DNA from: CAWCDJ01 sp963836015
GTDB lineage: Bacteria > Acidobacteriota > Terriglobia > Bryobacterales > Bryobacteraceae
Reading direction: 5' to 3'
Assembly: GCA_963836015.1 (NCBI GenBank)
Contig: CAWIIF010000008.1
Span: 62,001-126,000 of the forward strand
DNA: 64,000 nucleotides
Shown: in pieces, positions 1 to 8,307 of the stretch
Numbering within the stretch: the stretch's first letter is position 1
Layout of the letters: each line of letters starts with the position of its first letter
The notes under the pieces: model-generated
Told to the model about the DNA's origin: nothing
The model's input: only the letters and a program-made list of their open reading frames with translations
Database searches by the model: none
Made by a program: the position numbers and the translations under genes

Positions 1-68
1 GCCAGAGAGCCGGCACGGCCCCACGGTATGTCCAACGGGCGCGGGATCCGCAATAAGACCCGCCGCAG

Positions 69-650
69 TCATTCCGCTGCGGGCAGGGAAGCCGGAGCAA
101 AAGCGTCCTCGGACAGCCGCCGCGCGTGCAGCCGTATATCCCGGGGCCATTCCCGCGTCAGGTCCTCGAAGCGCGTGCGATTGGCGGCGTAGAGGGCGCG
201 GGCGGACTCTTCGTAATTGGGCAGATTGCCCGCCATGGCGGAGAGGAATCGCATCGTCACGTCCATGGCCAGGCGGGCGCGCTGCTTCTCCGGGTCCTGC
301 TTACGGGCCTGGTCCACCAGCCTGCGGAGCGCCGCCGAAGCTCCGTTCGGCTGCTGTTCGAGCCATTCCCAATGACGCGGCAGCAGGGAGACTTCGCGCG
401 AGATCACGCCCAGCTTGGGACGCCCCGGCCCGGTGCGCGCCGGTTCGGGCAATGCTCGCTTGAGAACGTCGTCCACCGTGCCGCGCAGGTCGAAATCTAC
501 CTGGCGCCCGGTCTGATCTTCGAAGATGACGAGCAGCGAGGGTTCCCGCCGGTCAAACCACTCTTTCACAGAAGGCAGCATCTTGGCGGCCGGACCCGAG
601 GCAATCAAACGGTCGCCGGCAAAGGCGGTAAAAGTACGATCCTGTTCCAC
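69..650 (-). CDS. DUF2239 family protein
   Basis: This 193-residue soluble protein resembles the DUF2239 family, whose biochemical role is not known. Visible features are an N-terminal stretch with TAFAGDRLIASG, a Pro/Gly-rich segment GPGRPKLGVISREVSLLPRHW near residues 75-95 that resembles family members, and a helical C-terminal half rich in Arg and Ala. There is no signal peptide or membrane segment. The start is GTG at 650, chosen because a near-consensus promoter ends six bases upstream, so the mRNA is probably leaderless; no Shine-Dalgarno sequence is present. The gene stands alone, downstream of and in the same direction as the ADOP permease. Family assignment is from memory of the motif. 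Confidence 0.75.
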   Translation of the reverse strand: MEQDRTFTAFAGDRLIASGPAAKMLPSVKEWFDRREPSLLVIFEDQTGRQVDFDLRGTVDDVLKRALPEPARTGPGRPKLGVISREVSLLPRHWEWLEQQPNGASAALRRLVDQARKQDPEKQRARLAMDVTMRFLSAMAGNLPNYEESARALYAANRTRFEDLTREWPRDIRLHARRLSEDAFAPASLPAAE

Positions 651-656
651 ATCGTG

Positions 657-698
657 ATTTTACCCGGATGATATTTGCGATGTCAATATTATCCGGGT
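657..698 (-). promoter_or_regulatory. Promoter and palindromic operator of the DUF2239 gene
   Basis: Read on the minus strand, TTGACA (681-686) and TAAAAT (657-662) are separated by 18 bases, a near-consensus sigma-70 promoter. The GTG start codon begins six bases after the -10 box. An inverted repeat with arms 662-675 and 685-698 (13 of 14 bases paired, 9-base spacer) covers the -35 box, the spacer and the edge of the -10 box, so a bound dimeric repressor would block RNA polymerase. The regulator is unknown. Confidence 0.6.
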
Positions 699-702
699 GA
701 AA

Positions 703-3366
703 TTAACCGTGGCGAAGAGCTGTCATCGGGTCCAAGGCGGCCGCGCGGCGCGCCGGCAGATAGCATGCCAGGCCAGACGTGAACAACAACGCCAGCACGA
801 CCATGCCGAGCGATATCGGATCGGCCGGCGCCACTCCGAACAGCAGGCTCTGGACCGCCCTGGCGATGGCGACCGATGCCGCGAGACCGGCGATCAGGCC
901 GGCCACCACCGGCCGCATGCCGTCCGAGAAGACCCAGCGCATCACGTCCATTCTCAGCGCACCAAGCGCAATCCGCAGGCCGATATCGCGCGTCCGGCAC
1001 GCTACCGAATAGCTCACCACGCCATAGATGCCGATAGCGCCGAGCAGCAGCGCCACCAGGGCAAACAGCGACGTCAGCATCATTTGGAAACGCCGCTGCG
1101 CCACCGATGCGTAGACGATCTCCCGCATGGTTCGCACCGCCGGAACCGGCAGGTCCGGATCCATCTTCCGGATCGCGGCGCGCACCGCTGGCAGCAGCGC
1201 GGCAGGATCGGCAGCTGTCCTCACCACCAGGCTCATCTGTCCACCCGCCCATTGATCGTGGGGCCGGTAGAGGAGCGGGGGCGGCTCGCGATCGACCGCG
1301 CCCGGACGAACGTCCTCGACCACGCCCGCCACCGTGATCAGCGGTCCTTGAACATCGCCCTGGCGGAGCGTCCGCCCGACCACCGCGGAAGCCGTCTCCC
1401 CCGGCCACAGGCGCCTGGCGAGTGATTCGCCGATCAACGCGACGGGAACCGGTTCGTGCGCGGCGAAGAAACGGCCCGCGCGCAGGGCGGTGCCGCTGGC
1501 GGCGAAGTAGCCCGGCGTCACGCTTCGAATCATCGCCACCGGCCGCGCCAGCACCAGGCTCTCAAAGTCGCTGTCGGCGGCGTAGAAGATTGTCCGGCTG
1601 GCGCCGGATGCCCCGGAAGTCGCGGGAAGCTCGCTGATGGCGCCCGCCGCCACGATACCGGGGAGGGACCGAATGCTCTCGGTCAGCTCGCGATAGAACC
1701 CCACGCGCTTGGCAAAGGTCGAATAGCGCTCGCCGGAAAGCGCCAGGTCGACCGTGGCGACCCGCTCCACCTGGTAGCCGCGGTCGGCGCCCATCACCTT
1801 GACGTAGCTGTGAAGCAGCAACCCGGCAGAGGCCAGCAGCACCGTTCCGAGCGCAATCTCGACTCCCACCAGAACCTGCCGGAAGCGCGCCGCGCGGCTG
1901 CCGCCCAGGGCGCCCCGGGTGCCTTCCTGGAGCGCCGCGGCCGCGTCCTTCCGGTATGCCTGCCAGGCCGGAAAGGCTCCGCACAGCATTCCCGTCAGCA
2001 GGCTCGCCGCGATCGCAAACCATAGGACCGGCAGATTCAGGTGCGTGCCGGCCAGGAGCCGCACCTCTTCCGGGCCGTGAGCCGCGAGCAGGGGAGTGCC
2101 GTATTTCGCCAGCAAAGCGCCGGCGGCCCCGCCCAGAAGCGCGAGCAGGGTGGTCTCGGTGAGCGTCTGGCTCAGGATCCGCGCCCTTCCCGCGCCCAGC
2201 GCGATCCGCGTAGCGAACTCCGCCGAACGGCTGGCCAGCCTGGCCAGGAACAGATTGGCGATGTTGGTGCACGCCGCAAGAAGCAGCAGCATCGAGGCGC
2301 CGAAGATCAGCAGGATCCGCAGCCGGGCCCTTCCCGCATAGATCTCGCGGATGGGCACGAGCTGCGCAATCAGCTCGGTCTGGATCCCCGGCTGCTCCGC
2401 GTGTACCAGGGCGTTGAGGCTGGCCTCGAGCCGCTGCCGTCCGCGCTCCAGGTCCGCGCCCGGACGGAGCCGGACGAGCACCCCGTAGTCCCAACTCTCA
2501 TTCCGCAACTCCTCTGCCGTCGGTGCAATCGGCCTCCAGACATCGATCCGCGGCGCGAAGGAAATCAGCGGATGGAGCAGCGTTCCGGTGGGCACCAGCA
2601 GGGAGGGCGAGGCGATTCCCACCACGAGATAACTCTCCTCGTTGATGCGGATGCTTCTGCCGACCAGCCCCGGGTCGGCGCCGTACCGCCTGCGCCACAA
2701 CGAGTCGCTGATCACGACGACCCGCTCCCTGCCCGGCTGCTCCTCCTCCGCCGAAAAGCCGCGGCCGCGCTCCGGCGGCACGCCCAAAAACGAGAAGAAA
2801 TTGGCCGAGACCTGCGCGCCCCCGAGACGCTCGGGCTCCCCGTCTCCGGTGACATTGCACTCCCAGGGCCTCAGGGCGCTGATGTCGAAACCGGTATCCG
2901 CTTTGCGCCACTCGAGAAAGGCCTGCACGGCGACCGGCAGGCTCGGGAGCTGCGCGCGCCGCTCCGGGATCACCACCTCGACGCTGTAAATCCGGCCCGG
3001 CTGGCGATACGGCAGCGGCTTCAGGAGCACCGCATACACCACGCTGAAGATCGCCGTGTTCGCGCCGATTCCGAGCGCCAGCGTGAGGATGGCAGCCGCT
3101 GCGAATCCGGGGCTTTTGCGCAGCGACCGCCCCGCGTAGCGCGCATCCCGCAGGAAGTGATCGAGCCATTGCCAGGCTCTTTCGTCGCGGCACTCGTCTT
3201 TCGCCAGGTCCACCGGGCCGAACTCGCGCCGCGCGCGCCGCTCGGCTGCCTTACGGCTGAGCCCCTGACGGATGTAGTCGTTGATCTGGCTGTCCAGGTG
3301 GAATGCGAATTCGGCATCCATTCTGGATTCCCAACCCCGGCGTTTGCGGCACGAGTTCCAGTTCAT
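703..3366 (-). CDS. ADOP-type ABC transporter permease (MacB/FtsX family)
   Basis: An 887-residue inner-membrane permease of the MacB/FtsX superfamily in the long acidobacterial form. Residues 1-70 form a charged cytoplasmic region (RKAAERRARREFGP) typical of these orphan permeases. A first membrane segment follows near 90-115 (LTLALGIGANTAIFSVVYAV), then a large periplasmic MacB-like core domain, three membrane spans around 345-470, a second periplasmic domain, and C-terminal spans around 770-880 containing SYSVACRTRDIGLRIALG. Duplicated permease halves and absence of an adjacent ATPase gene fit the ADOP class; the substrate is unknown. ATG at 3366 is preceded by GAGGAG at a good distance. 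The padR gene ends 12 bases upstream, so the two form an operon. Confidence 0.9.
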   Translation of the reverse strand: MNWNSCRKRRGWESRMDAEFAFHLDSQINDYIRQGLSRKAAERRARREFGPVDLAKDECRDERAWQWLDHFLRDARYAGRSLRKSPGFAAAAILTLALGIGANTAIFSVVYAVLLKPLPYRQPGRIYSVEVVIPERRAQLPSLPVAVQAFLEWRKADTGFDISALRPWECNVTGDGEPERLGGAQVSANFFSFLGVPPERGRGFSAEEEQPGRERVVVISDSLWRRRYGADPGLVGRSIRINEESYLVVGIASPSLLVPTGTLLHPLISFAPRIDVWRPIAPTAEELRNESWDYGVLVRLRPGADLERGRQRLEASLNALVHAEQPGIQTELIAQLVPIREIYAGRARLRILLIFGASMLLLLAACTNIANLFLARLASRSAEFATRIALGAGRARILSQTLTETTLLALLGGAAGALLAKYGTPLLAAHGPEEVRLLAGTHLNLPVLWFAIAASLLTGMLCGAFPAWQAYRKDAAAALQEGTRGALGGSRAARFRQVLVGVEIALGTVLLASAGLLLHSYVKVMGADRGYQVERVATVDLALSGERYSTFAKRVGFYRELTESIRSLPGIVAAGAISELPATSGASGASRTIFYAADSDFESLVLARPVAMIRSVTPGYFAASGTALRAGRFFAAHEPVPVALIGESLARRLWPGETASAVVGRTLRQGDVQGPLITVAGVVEDVRPGAVDREPPPLLYRPHDQWAGGQMSLVVRTAADPAALLPAVRAAIRKMDPDLPVPAVRTMREIVYASVAQRRFQMMLTSLFALVALLLGAIGIYGVVSYSVACRTRDIGLRIALGALRMDVMRWVFSDGMRPVVAGLIAGLAASVAIARAVQSLLFGVAPADPISLGMVVLALLFTSGLACYLPARRAAALDPMTALRHG

Positions 3367-3378
3367 CGGTCCGACTCC

Positions 3379-3732
3379 TCACTCGGCGGTTTCGAGCACC
3401 AGCGAAATGGCGTCGCACAGACGCTTCCACCCCGCGGTTTCGGCGTCCAATTGCCGGCGCCCCTCCCTGGTCAAGCTGTAATACTTCGCCTCGCGGCCTC
3501 CGTCGTTGGTCTTCCATTCGGCTTGGAGCCAGCCGCGATTCTCCAGCCGGTACAGCGCCGGGTAGAGCGATCCCTGGCGAATTTGAAGAGCGTCTTTCGA
3601 GATCTGCTGGATCCGCTGGACGATTCCGTATCCGTGAATCGGCCGTAAAGCGGCCACTTTCAGGATCAGCATGTCGAGCGTCCCCTGCAGGAGCTCGGCA
3701 TCTCCCGGCTCTCTTTCTGTGTGCCTAGGCAT
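3379..3732 (-). CDS. PadR family transcriptional regulator
   Basis: A 117-residue winged-helix DNA-binding protein of the PadR family. The hallmark LLQGTLDMLILKVAAL opens the domain at residues 14-29, GYGIVQRIQ lies in helix 2, and GSLYPALYRLENRGWL (about 54-69) is the recognition-helix region, followed by a wing with REAKYYSLTREGRRQL. A short C-terminal helix would serve for dimerisation. It is co-transcribed with the ADOP permease directly downstream, a pairing repeated at 60237-63200, so it most likely represses that permease and itself. The ATG at 3732 sits inside an inverted repeat and only about ten bases after a -10 box, implying a nearly leaderless mRNA and direct autoregulation. Confidence 0.93.
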   Translation of the reverse strand: MPRHTEREPGDAELLQGTLDMLILKVAALRPIHGYGIVQRIQQISKDALQIRQGSLYPALYRLENRGWLQAEWKTNDGGREAKYYSLTREGRRQLDAETAGWKRLCDAISLVLETAE

Positions 3733-3771
3733 TCGAGGTATCAGAATAGACCCGAATGCCTAGGATGTCAA
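3724..3771 (-). promoter_or_regulatory. padR-ADOP promoter with operator overlapping the start codon
   Basis: On the minus strand TTGACA (3766-3771) and TATTCT (3743-3748) are 17 bases apart. A perfect 12-bp inverted repeat has arms CCTAGGCATTCG (3724-3735) and CGAATGCCTAGG (3753-3764). One arm lies between the -35 and -10 boxes and the other contains the padR start codon (3730-3732). Binding here would occlude both promoter and initiation region. The best candidate ligand is the PadR protein encoded immediately downstream. Confidence 0.75.
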
Positions 3772-3916
3772 GGTGTTCGGCGAGTTGGTCGTAACCGGGC
3801 GCCGGCATAGGGCAGCGCTGCGGTGCGTAGGCGTCACGATTGACCGGATCAGCGCGTCATGCGTCAAATTAGCGCACTGCCTGCGTTTTCTGAGGTGGCC
3901 CCACCATGCATGACAT

Positions 3917-4573
3917 TCAACCCCGCCGCCGGATACGCCTCCCTTTTGCGACAATCGCGACCAAGCCTCCAAGAATCAGCGCAACCGATTCCGGCTCGGG
4001 CGCGGCGACCCCCTCTGCAGTCAAGGTTCCCCTTCCTGATACCGTAGATCCAGTACTGGTTGCGATACCCCCGCCCGAGGCCGATCCACTGGCACCCGCG
4101 AATTCGCCGGTTCCTCCGGTGAACGTGAATGTTTGCGTGAAGGGACCCGTGCCGCCAGTTGCCAGGAGAGCGGAGACCTCTTCAAAGACCTCTCCAGATA
4201 ACACGTCTCCGTTCGCGAATGTCATGCTAAAGGTTCCGTTAAGCAGTCCGGTGGTCAGGTCCGCAAAACTGTGATCACTGTACGTAACGGGATTCCAAAC
4301 ACCATTGAGGGCCGGGTTCCCGGAAAGAACCGTACCGGTAAAGAGGCCATCCAGGATCAGAGTTGTACCGGACACAACCGGTGGCCCAGTAGGCCCCCCA
4401 CTAAGATTGTAGGAAATGCTGATCGTACCCCCCTGAGCCGAAACGCTCGCGATGCAAGCGGTCAACAAACAGGCCGCTCGAACCCCGATCGTTTGGTGGT
4501 GCCCTGATCTCCCTGCAAAGGGCCTCTTAAGCAAAGCCATCAGACTCAAGCCAGTATTCAATATCGACGTCAT
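3917..4573 (-). CDS. PEP-CTERM sorting domain protein, exported
   Basis: A 218-residue secreted protein. An N-terminal hydrophobic signal (about 29-46, VRAACLLTACIASVSA) is followed by a Gly/Thr/Ser-rich, probably beta-sheet body with no recognised enzyme motif. The C-terminus carries the tripartite PEP-CTERM signal: PEPES, a hydrophobic span (VALILGGLVAIVA) and a basic tail (KGRRIRRRG). In known systems this signal is processed by an exosortase that sorts proteins to the cell envelope; no exosortase gene lies in this window. ATG at 4573 is preceded by GGAGG. The gene diverges from the ECF sigma gene across an 83-base region with a palindrome. Confidence 0.85.
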   Translation of the reverse strand: MTSILNTGLSLMALLKRPFAGRSGHHQTIGVRAACLLTACIASVSAQGGTISISYNLSGGPTGPPVVSGTTLILDGLFTGTVLSGNPALNGVWNPVTYSDHSFADLTTGLLNGTFSMTFANGDVLSGEVFEEVSALLATGGTGPFTQTFTFTGGTGEFAGASGSASGGGIATSTGSTVSGRGTLTAEGVAAPEPESVALILGGLVAIVAKGRRIRRRG

Positions 4574-4596
4574 CTTTCCTCCGCGCAGGATAATTT

Positions 4597-4612
4597 CCTG
4601 TACTGGTACAGG
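4597..4612. promoter_or_regulatory. Palindromic operator-like site in divergent promoter region
   Basis: The sequence CCTGTACTGGTACAGG consists of perfect 7-base arms around a TG spacer. It lies 24-39 bases upstream of the PEP-CTERM gene start and about 45 bases upstream of the ECF sigma gene, a position suited to a dimeric regulator controlling one or both genes. The protein that binds it is not evident. Confidence 0.45.
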
Positions 4613-4656
4613 CGGAACGGCGAGCTGAAAGCGGCCATTAGTGGCATACTTTTTTA

Positions 4657-5208
4657 TTGGACGGGGACATCACCAATTTGCTCAAAGCCTGGTCGGCGGG
4701 CGATCCGGCCGCGCTGAATGAGTTGTCCAAGCAGGTTTACGATGAACTCCGCCGCTTGGCTCGCCGCCACATGAAAGGCGAACGGCGGGACAACACGCTT
4801 GAGACCACTGCCTTGGTCCACGAAGTCTACCTCCGGCTGGTGGATGTAACTAAGGTCGAGTGGCGGCAACGCGCGCAATTCTTCGCGATCGCGGCGCAAA
4901 TGATGCGGCGCATTCTGGTTGATGCGGCGCGGGCGCGCGCCGCGGAGAAACGGGGCCATGGCGGGATGCGGGTCAATTTCGATGAAAGCGCCATCGTTTC
5001 GCCGGAGCCGGACCGCTCGATCGTCGCATTGGACGACGCGCTCGCCGCGTTTGCCGAAATCGCTCCGCGACAGGCCAAGGTGGTGGAACTGCGCTATTTC
5101 GGCGGTCTGCAGGAAGAAGAAATCGTCGAGATCCTTCAGATTTCGCCCCGTACCGTCCGCCGCGACTGGGACTTTGCCCGGGCCTGGCTTGCTGCGGAAC
5201 TGTCGTGA
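4657..5208 (+). CDS. ECF-type RNA polymerase sigma factor
   Basis: A 183-residue sigma factor of the large ECF group common in acidobacteria and planctomycetes. Region 2 covers roughly residues 1-90, with YDELRRLARRHM and TALVHEVYLRL (core binding and -10 recognition). Region 4 covers about 125-180, where VVELRYFGGLQEEEIVEIL and ISPRTVRRDW form the helix-turn-helix that reads the -35 element. There is no Cys-rich C-terminal extension. The only fitting start is TTG at 4657, six bases after a weak -10-like CATACT, so translation may be leaderless. The Ser/Thr kinase gene follows 46 bases downstream; in this class kinases are often the partners controlling the sigma factor, which is inferred here from proximity. 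Confidence 0.88.
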   Translation: MDGDITNLLKAWSAGDPAALNELSKQVYDELRRLARRHMKGERRDNTLETTALVHEVYLRLVDVTKVEWRQRAQFFAIAAQMMRRILVDAARARAAEKRGHGGMRVNFDESAIVSPEPDRSIVALDDALAAFAEIAPRQAKVVELRYFGGLQEEEIVEILQISPRTVRRDWDFARAWLAAELS

Positions 5209-5254
5209 TCCGGCTGCCCGAAGCCGCGCCTTAGTATCATGGTGAGATTCAGCT

Positions 5255-8059
5255 ATGACCCCGGATCGTCTCCGGCAAATCGAGGAACTGTATCATTCAG
5301 TCCGTGAAAGCTCGGCCGACCGACGTGCCGTACTGCTCGCTCAGGCCGATCCCGAAGTGCGCGGCAAAGTTGAGTTTCTGCTCGCCCGGCAGGACAAAAG
5401 TCTGCCCCCTCTCGACCTTCGCACGCTGAAGGTAGTGCGGTTGGGAAGTCGCCTGGGTCCTTATCAGTTGGAGAGCAAACTCGGCGAAGGCGGCATGGGG
5501 GAAGTATTTCGCTCCGTCGATACACGGCTCGGACGTGCGGTTGCGATCAAGATTGTCGACGAGCAATTCACTGCGCGGTTTGAGCGTGAGGCGCGAGCGA
5601 TCGCATCGCTCAATCACCCCCATATTTGTACTCTCTATGACGTTGGGGCCAACTATCTGGTCATGGAGTTGCTCGAAGGCGAGACCATCGCTGCCAGATT
5701 GAAAAGCGGGCCATTGCAGGTTGGCGAGGTGCTTCGTTATGCCGAGCAGATCGCCGCCGCGCTGGCCGCCGCGCATGAGCGCGGGATGGTCCATCGTGAT
5801 CTGAAGCCCGCCAACATCATGCTGACGAAATCCGGCGCCAAGGTCCTCGACTTCGGGCTGGCCACATGGGAAGGCGACGAAACTGTCAGCGGCGGTCACA
5901 GGATGGGCACGCCGGCGTACATGGCGCCGGAGCAGCGCGAAGGCAAGCCCTCGGACGCCCGCACCGATATTTATTCGTTCGGCAGCGTGCTCTATGAAAT
6001 GCTGACCGGAGCACGCGCCACGGCAGATCGGAAACCGCTGGCTTCCCGCGCGCACGAAAGGATTGTGGCGCGTTGCCTCGAAACAGATCCGGCCCGGCGC
6101 TGGCAATCCGCGCCCGAGCTGATGCGCGCACTCGAAGCAGCGCGCCTTGGCAACGAGCCCTACGCAAAAACATATCGTAAGTGGATCGTTACGGCCGCCG
6201 CGATCATCGCAGTCGCTCTTGTCTCGGGCTACTTCGTTTTCAGTCCGAAGTCGAAACTGATGAACGCACCAAAACTAACAGACCGAGACACGATCATTCT
6301 CGCCGACTTCGCCAATTCCACCGGCGATCCGATTTTCGACGGTACGCTGCGTCAAGGGCTGGCTTTCCAGTTGGAGCAGTCTCCGTTCCTGAAAATCATG
6401 GATGACGCCCAAATTCAACAGCACCTGAGGCTGATGAGGTTGCCTCCCGGAACGCGCATCACGGACCAGATCGCGCACGAGATTTGCGTGCGGGACGGAG
6501 CCGCGGCCACGATTGACGGCTCCATCGTGAGTTTGGGTAAGAGCTACGTCGTCGCAATCCAGGCGATTGCCTGCCAGGGTGGCGCAACACTCGCCCGGGA
6601 GCAGATCGAGGCGGACGACAAGGAGCACGTGTTGAAGGCAGTGGGAACGGCCGCGACAGCCCTGCGCGCCAGGCTTGGAGAATCGCGCAACTCGATCCAG
6701 AAGTTGAATCGTCCGCTGGAGCAGGCGACCACAGGTTCGCTGGAAGCCCTCCAGAACTACAGCGCGGGATATGCCGAGTGGAGCCAGGGCCGGTTCCTGG
6801 CTGCTCGTCCGTTGATGGAGCGGGCCATCGCGCTCGATCCGAATTTCGCGTTGGCTTACGTCGGGCTTTCGGCGGCTTACGAGAATGCAGGAGACACGGA
6901 ACGGGCGGCCGAATACAACGGCAGGGCTTTCGGGTTGATCGATCGGGTCTCCGAGCGTGAGCGACAAATGATTACTGCCCTCCACTACTTATCGACTGGT
7001 GACCTGGACAAAGCGATTGACGCGTATCGGCTGGGAATCGCGAGCTATCCCCGCTGGTGGCTATTTCACAACAACCTGAGCGAAAACTACATCCAGCTGG
7101 GTCAATTCGAAGAGGGGCTCAAAGAGGGGCAGGCAGCGGCTGAGTTGCAACCTGCCGCCGAACCGCCCTGGCGGCGACTCCTGGATGCCTACATATGTCT
7201 GGACAGGCTGGATGAGGCCAGGAGAATCGCGGATACCGCGCTTAGGTCCGGCGTCGCTGCTGCGCGGCTCCACCAACGCTTCCTTGAAATGGCCTACGTT
7301 GAGGGCGATCAGGATGCCATCGCCAAAGAGATTCAATGGTACGCGGGCAAGCCGGAGGAATATATCAGCTTTGGCTTGCAGGCAGCCAATCGAAATGTTC
7401 TGGGGCAGCGTCGCGAGTCCAGCAGACTGTACAAGCGAGCCGCTGAGATAGCGTTACGCCGGGGGCTTCGAGAGGTCGCCGCCGGCTTTGAAGAAGCCGA
7501 TGCGCGCGCCGACGCTCTGTCGGGTAACTGCGCCACTGTGCGTCGCTTGGGGCGTCCCGCATTGGCGCTGGCTATATGTGGCGATACGGCCGGGGCGGAG
7601 AAGCTCGCGGGGGAAACATCGAAGCTTTTCCCAAATGGAACCATCTGGAATGCAGTGCAACTCCCCGAGATTCGCGCAGCGATCGAACTTCAGCGCGGAA
7701 AGCCCGCCAAGGCCGTGGAACTGCTGGCTTCCGCCTCGCCTTACGAGCGAGCTTATCCCGAGGCGGTGTACCTGCGAGGCCTGGCGTACCTGCGTCTGAG
7801 TAAGGGCGCGGAAGCCGCGGCCGAGTTCCAAAAGATCCTGGATCACAAAGGCGCCAGCTGGGCTAGCACATGGAAAGATCCAAATTGGGGACTGTGCTAT
7901 GCGATTTCCTGCCTGGGTGTGGCGCGCGGATCTCAGCTCGCCGGCGATCTGGCCAAAGCCAGGAAAACCTATCAAGACCTTTTAGCACTTTGGAAGGCCG
8001 CAGACCAGGATCTCCCTGTCCTCATCCAAGCAAAGAGAGAGTACGCGGCATTACGCTAA
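5255..8059 (+). CDS. Transmembrane Ser/Thr protein kinase with TPR sensor domain
   Basis: A 934-residue receptor kinase of PknB type. The cytoplasmic kinase domain spans about residues 70-300: glycine loop GEGGMGEVF (77-85), ATP-anchoring K99, catalytic HRDLKPAN (180-187), DFG (199-201) and APE (224-226) are all intact. One membrane helix follows at about 311-329 (VTAAAIIAVALVSGYFVF). The external part first has a domain starting ILADFANSTGDPIFDGTLRQ, seen in many acidobacterial kinases, then tetratricopeptide-like repeats from about residue 480 to the end, for instance around ALDPNFALAYVGLSAAYENAG. It probably phosphorylates proteins in response to an extracytoplasmic signal; the upstream ECF sigma factor is the obvious candidate partner. 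Confidence 0.92.
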   Translation: MTPDRLRQIEELYHSVRESSADRRAVLLAQADPEVRGKVEFLLARQDKSLPPLDLRTLKVVRLGSRLGPYQLESKLGEGGMGEVFRSVDTRLGRAVAIKIVDEQFTARFEREARAIASLNHPHICTLYDVGANYLVMELLEGETIAARLKSGPLQVGEVLRYAEQIAAALAAAHERGMVHRDLKPANIMLTKSGAKVLDFGLATWEGDETVSGGHRMGTPAYMAPEQREGKPSDARTDIYSFGSVLYEMLTGARATADRKPLASRAHERIVARCLETDPARRWQSAPELMRALEAARLGNEPYAKTYRKWIVTAAAIIAVALVSGYFVFSPKSKLMNAPKLTDRDTIILADFANSTGDPIFDGTLRQGLAFQLEQSPFLKIMDDAQIQQHLRLMRLPPGTRITDQIAHEICVRDGAAATIDGSIVSLGKSYVVAIQAIACQGGATLAREQIEADDKEHVLKAVGTAATALRARLGESRNSIQKLNRPLEQATTGSLEALQNYSAGYAEWSQGRFLAARPLMERAIALDPNFALAYVGLSAAYENAGDTERAAEYNGRAFGLIDRVSERERQMITALHYLSTGDLDKAIDAYRLGIASYPRWWLFHNNLSENYIQLGQFEEGLKEGQAAAELQPAAEPPWRRLLDAYICLDRLDEARRIADTALRSGVAAARLHQRFLEMAYVEGDQDAIAKEIQWYAGKPEEYISFGLQAANRNVLGQRRESSRLYKRAAEIALRRGLREVAAGFEEADARADALSGNCATVRRLGRPALALAICGDTAGAEKLAGETSKLFPNGTIWNAVQLPEIRAAIELQRGKPAKAVELLASASPYERAYPEAVYLRGLAYLRLSKGAEAAAEFQKILDHKGASWASTWKDPNWGLCYAISCLGVARGSQLAGDLAKARKTYQDLLALWKAADQDLPVLIQAKREYAALR

Positions 8060-8257
8060 CGTCCACGTCTGGACTCGCGTGCCTGGTTTGTTCCTTAACC
8101 GCCGCACCTTTCAAGACCCGTAGTGGAGAGCCGAAGCGAGAAGCCCGCAAAGTCGTGCAGTGTTCACCAATACCGGGCGAATCACGCGCAAATCGGAAGT
8201 TGAAAGGGTCGCCACTCGTTAGGCCGCTGATGAACGCCGATATGCGCCGATAAGTTC

Positions 8258-8290
8258 GAGGTATCCAACACGCTTGGCGCCGGATACCTC
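8258..8290. terminator. Hairpin between convergent genes
   Basis: Perfect 9-bp arms GAGGTATCC (8258-8266) and GGATACCTC (8282-8290) enclose a 15-base loop, between the rightward kinase gene and the leftward peptidase gene. There is no T-run, so it may be a processing or stabilising hairpin rather than a true intrinsic terminator. The rest of 8060-8307 shows nothing recognisable. Confidence 0.35.
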
Positions 8291-8307
8291 ACTACGATGT
8301 CAAGGCA

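Noticed and set aside
8060..8307. A tRNA or other RNA gene between the kinase and the peptidase.
   Set aside because: No T-loop or acceptor stem; only the 9-bp hairpin at 8258-8290.
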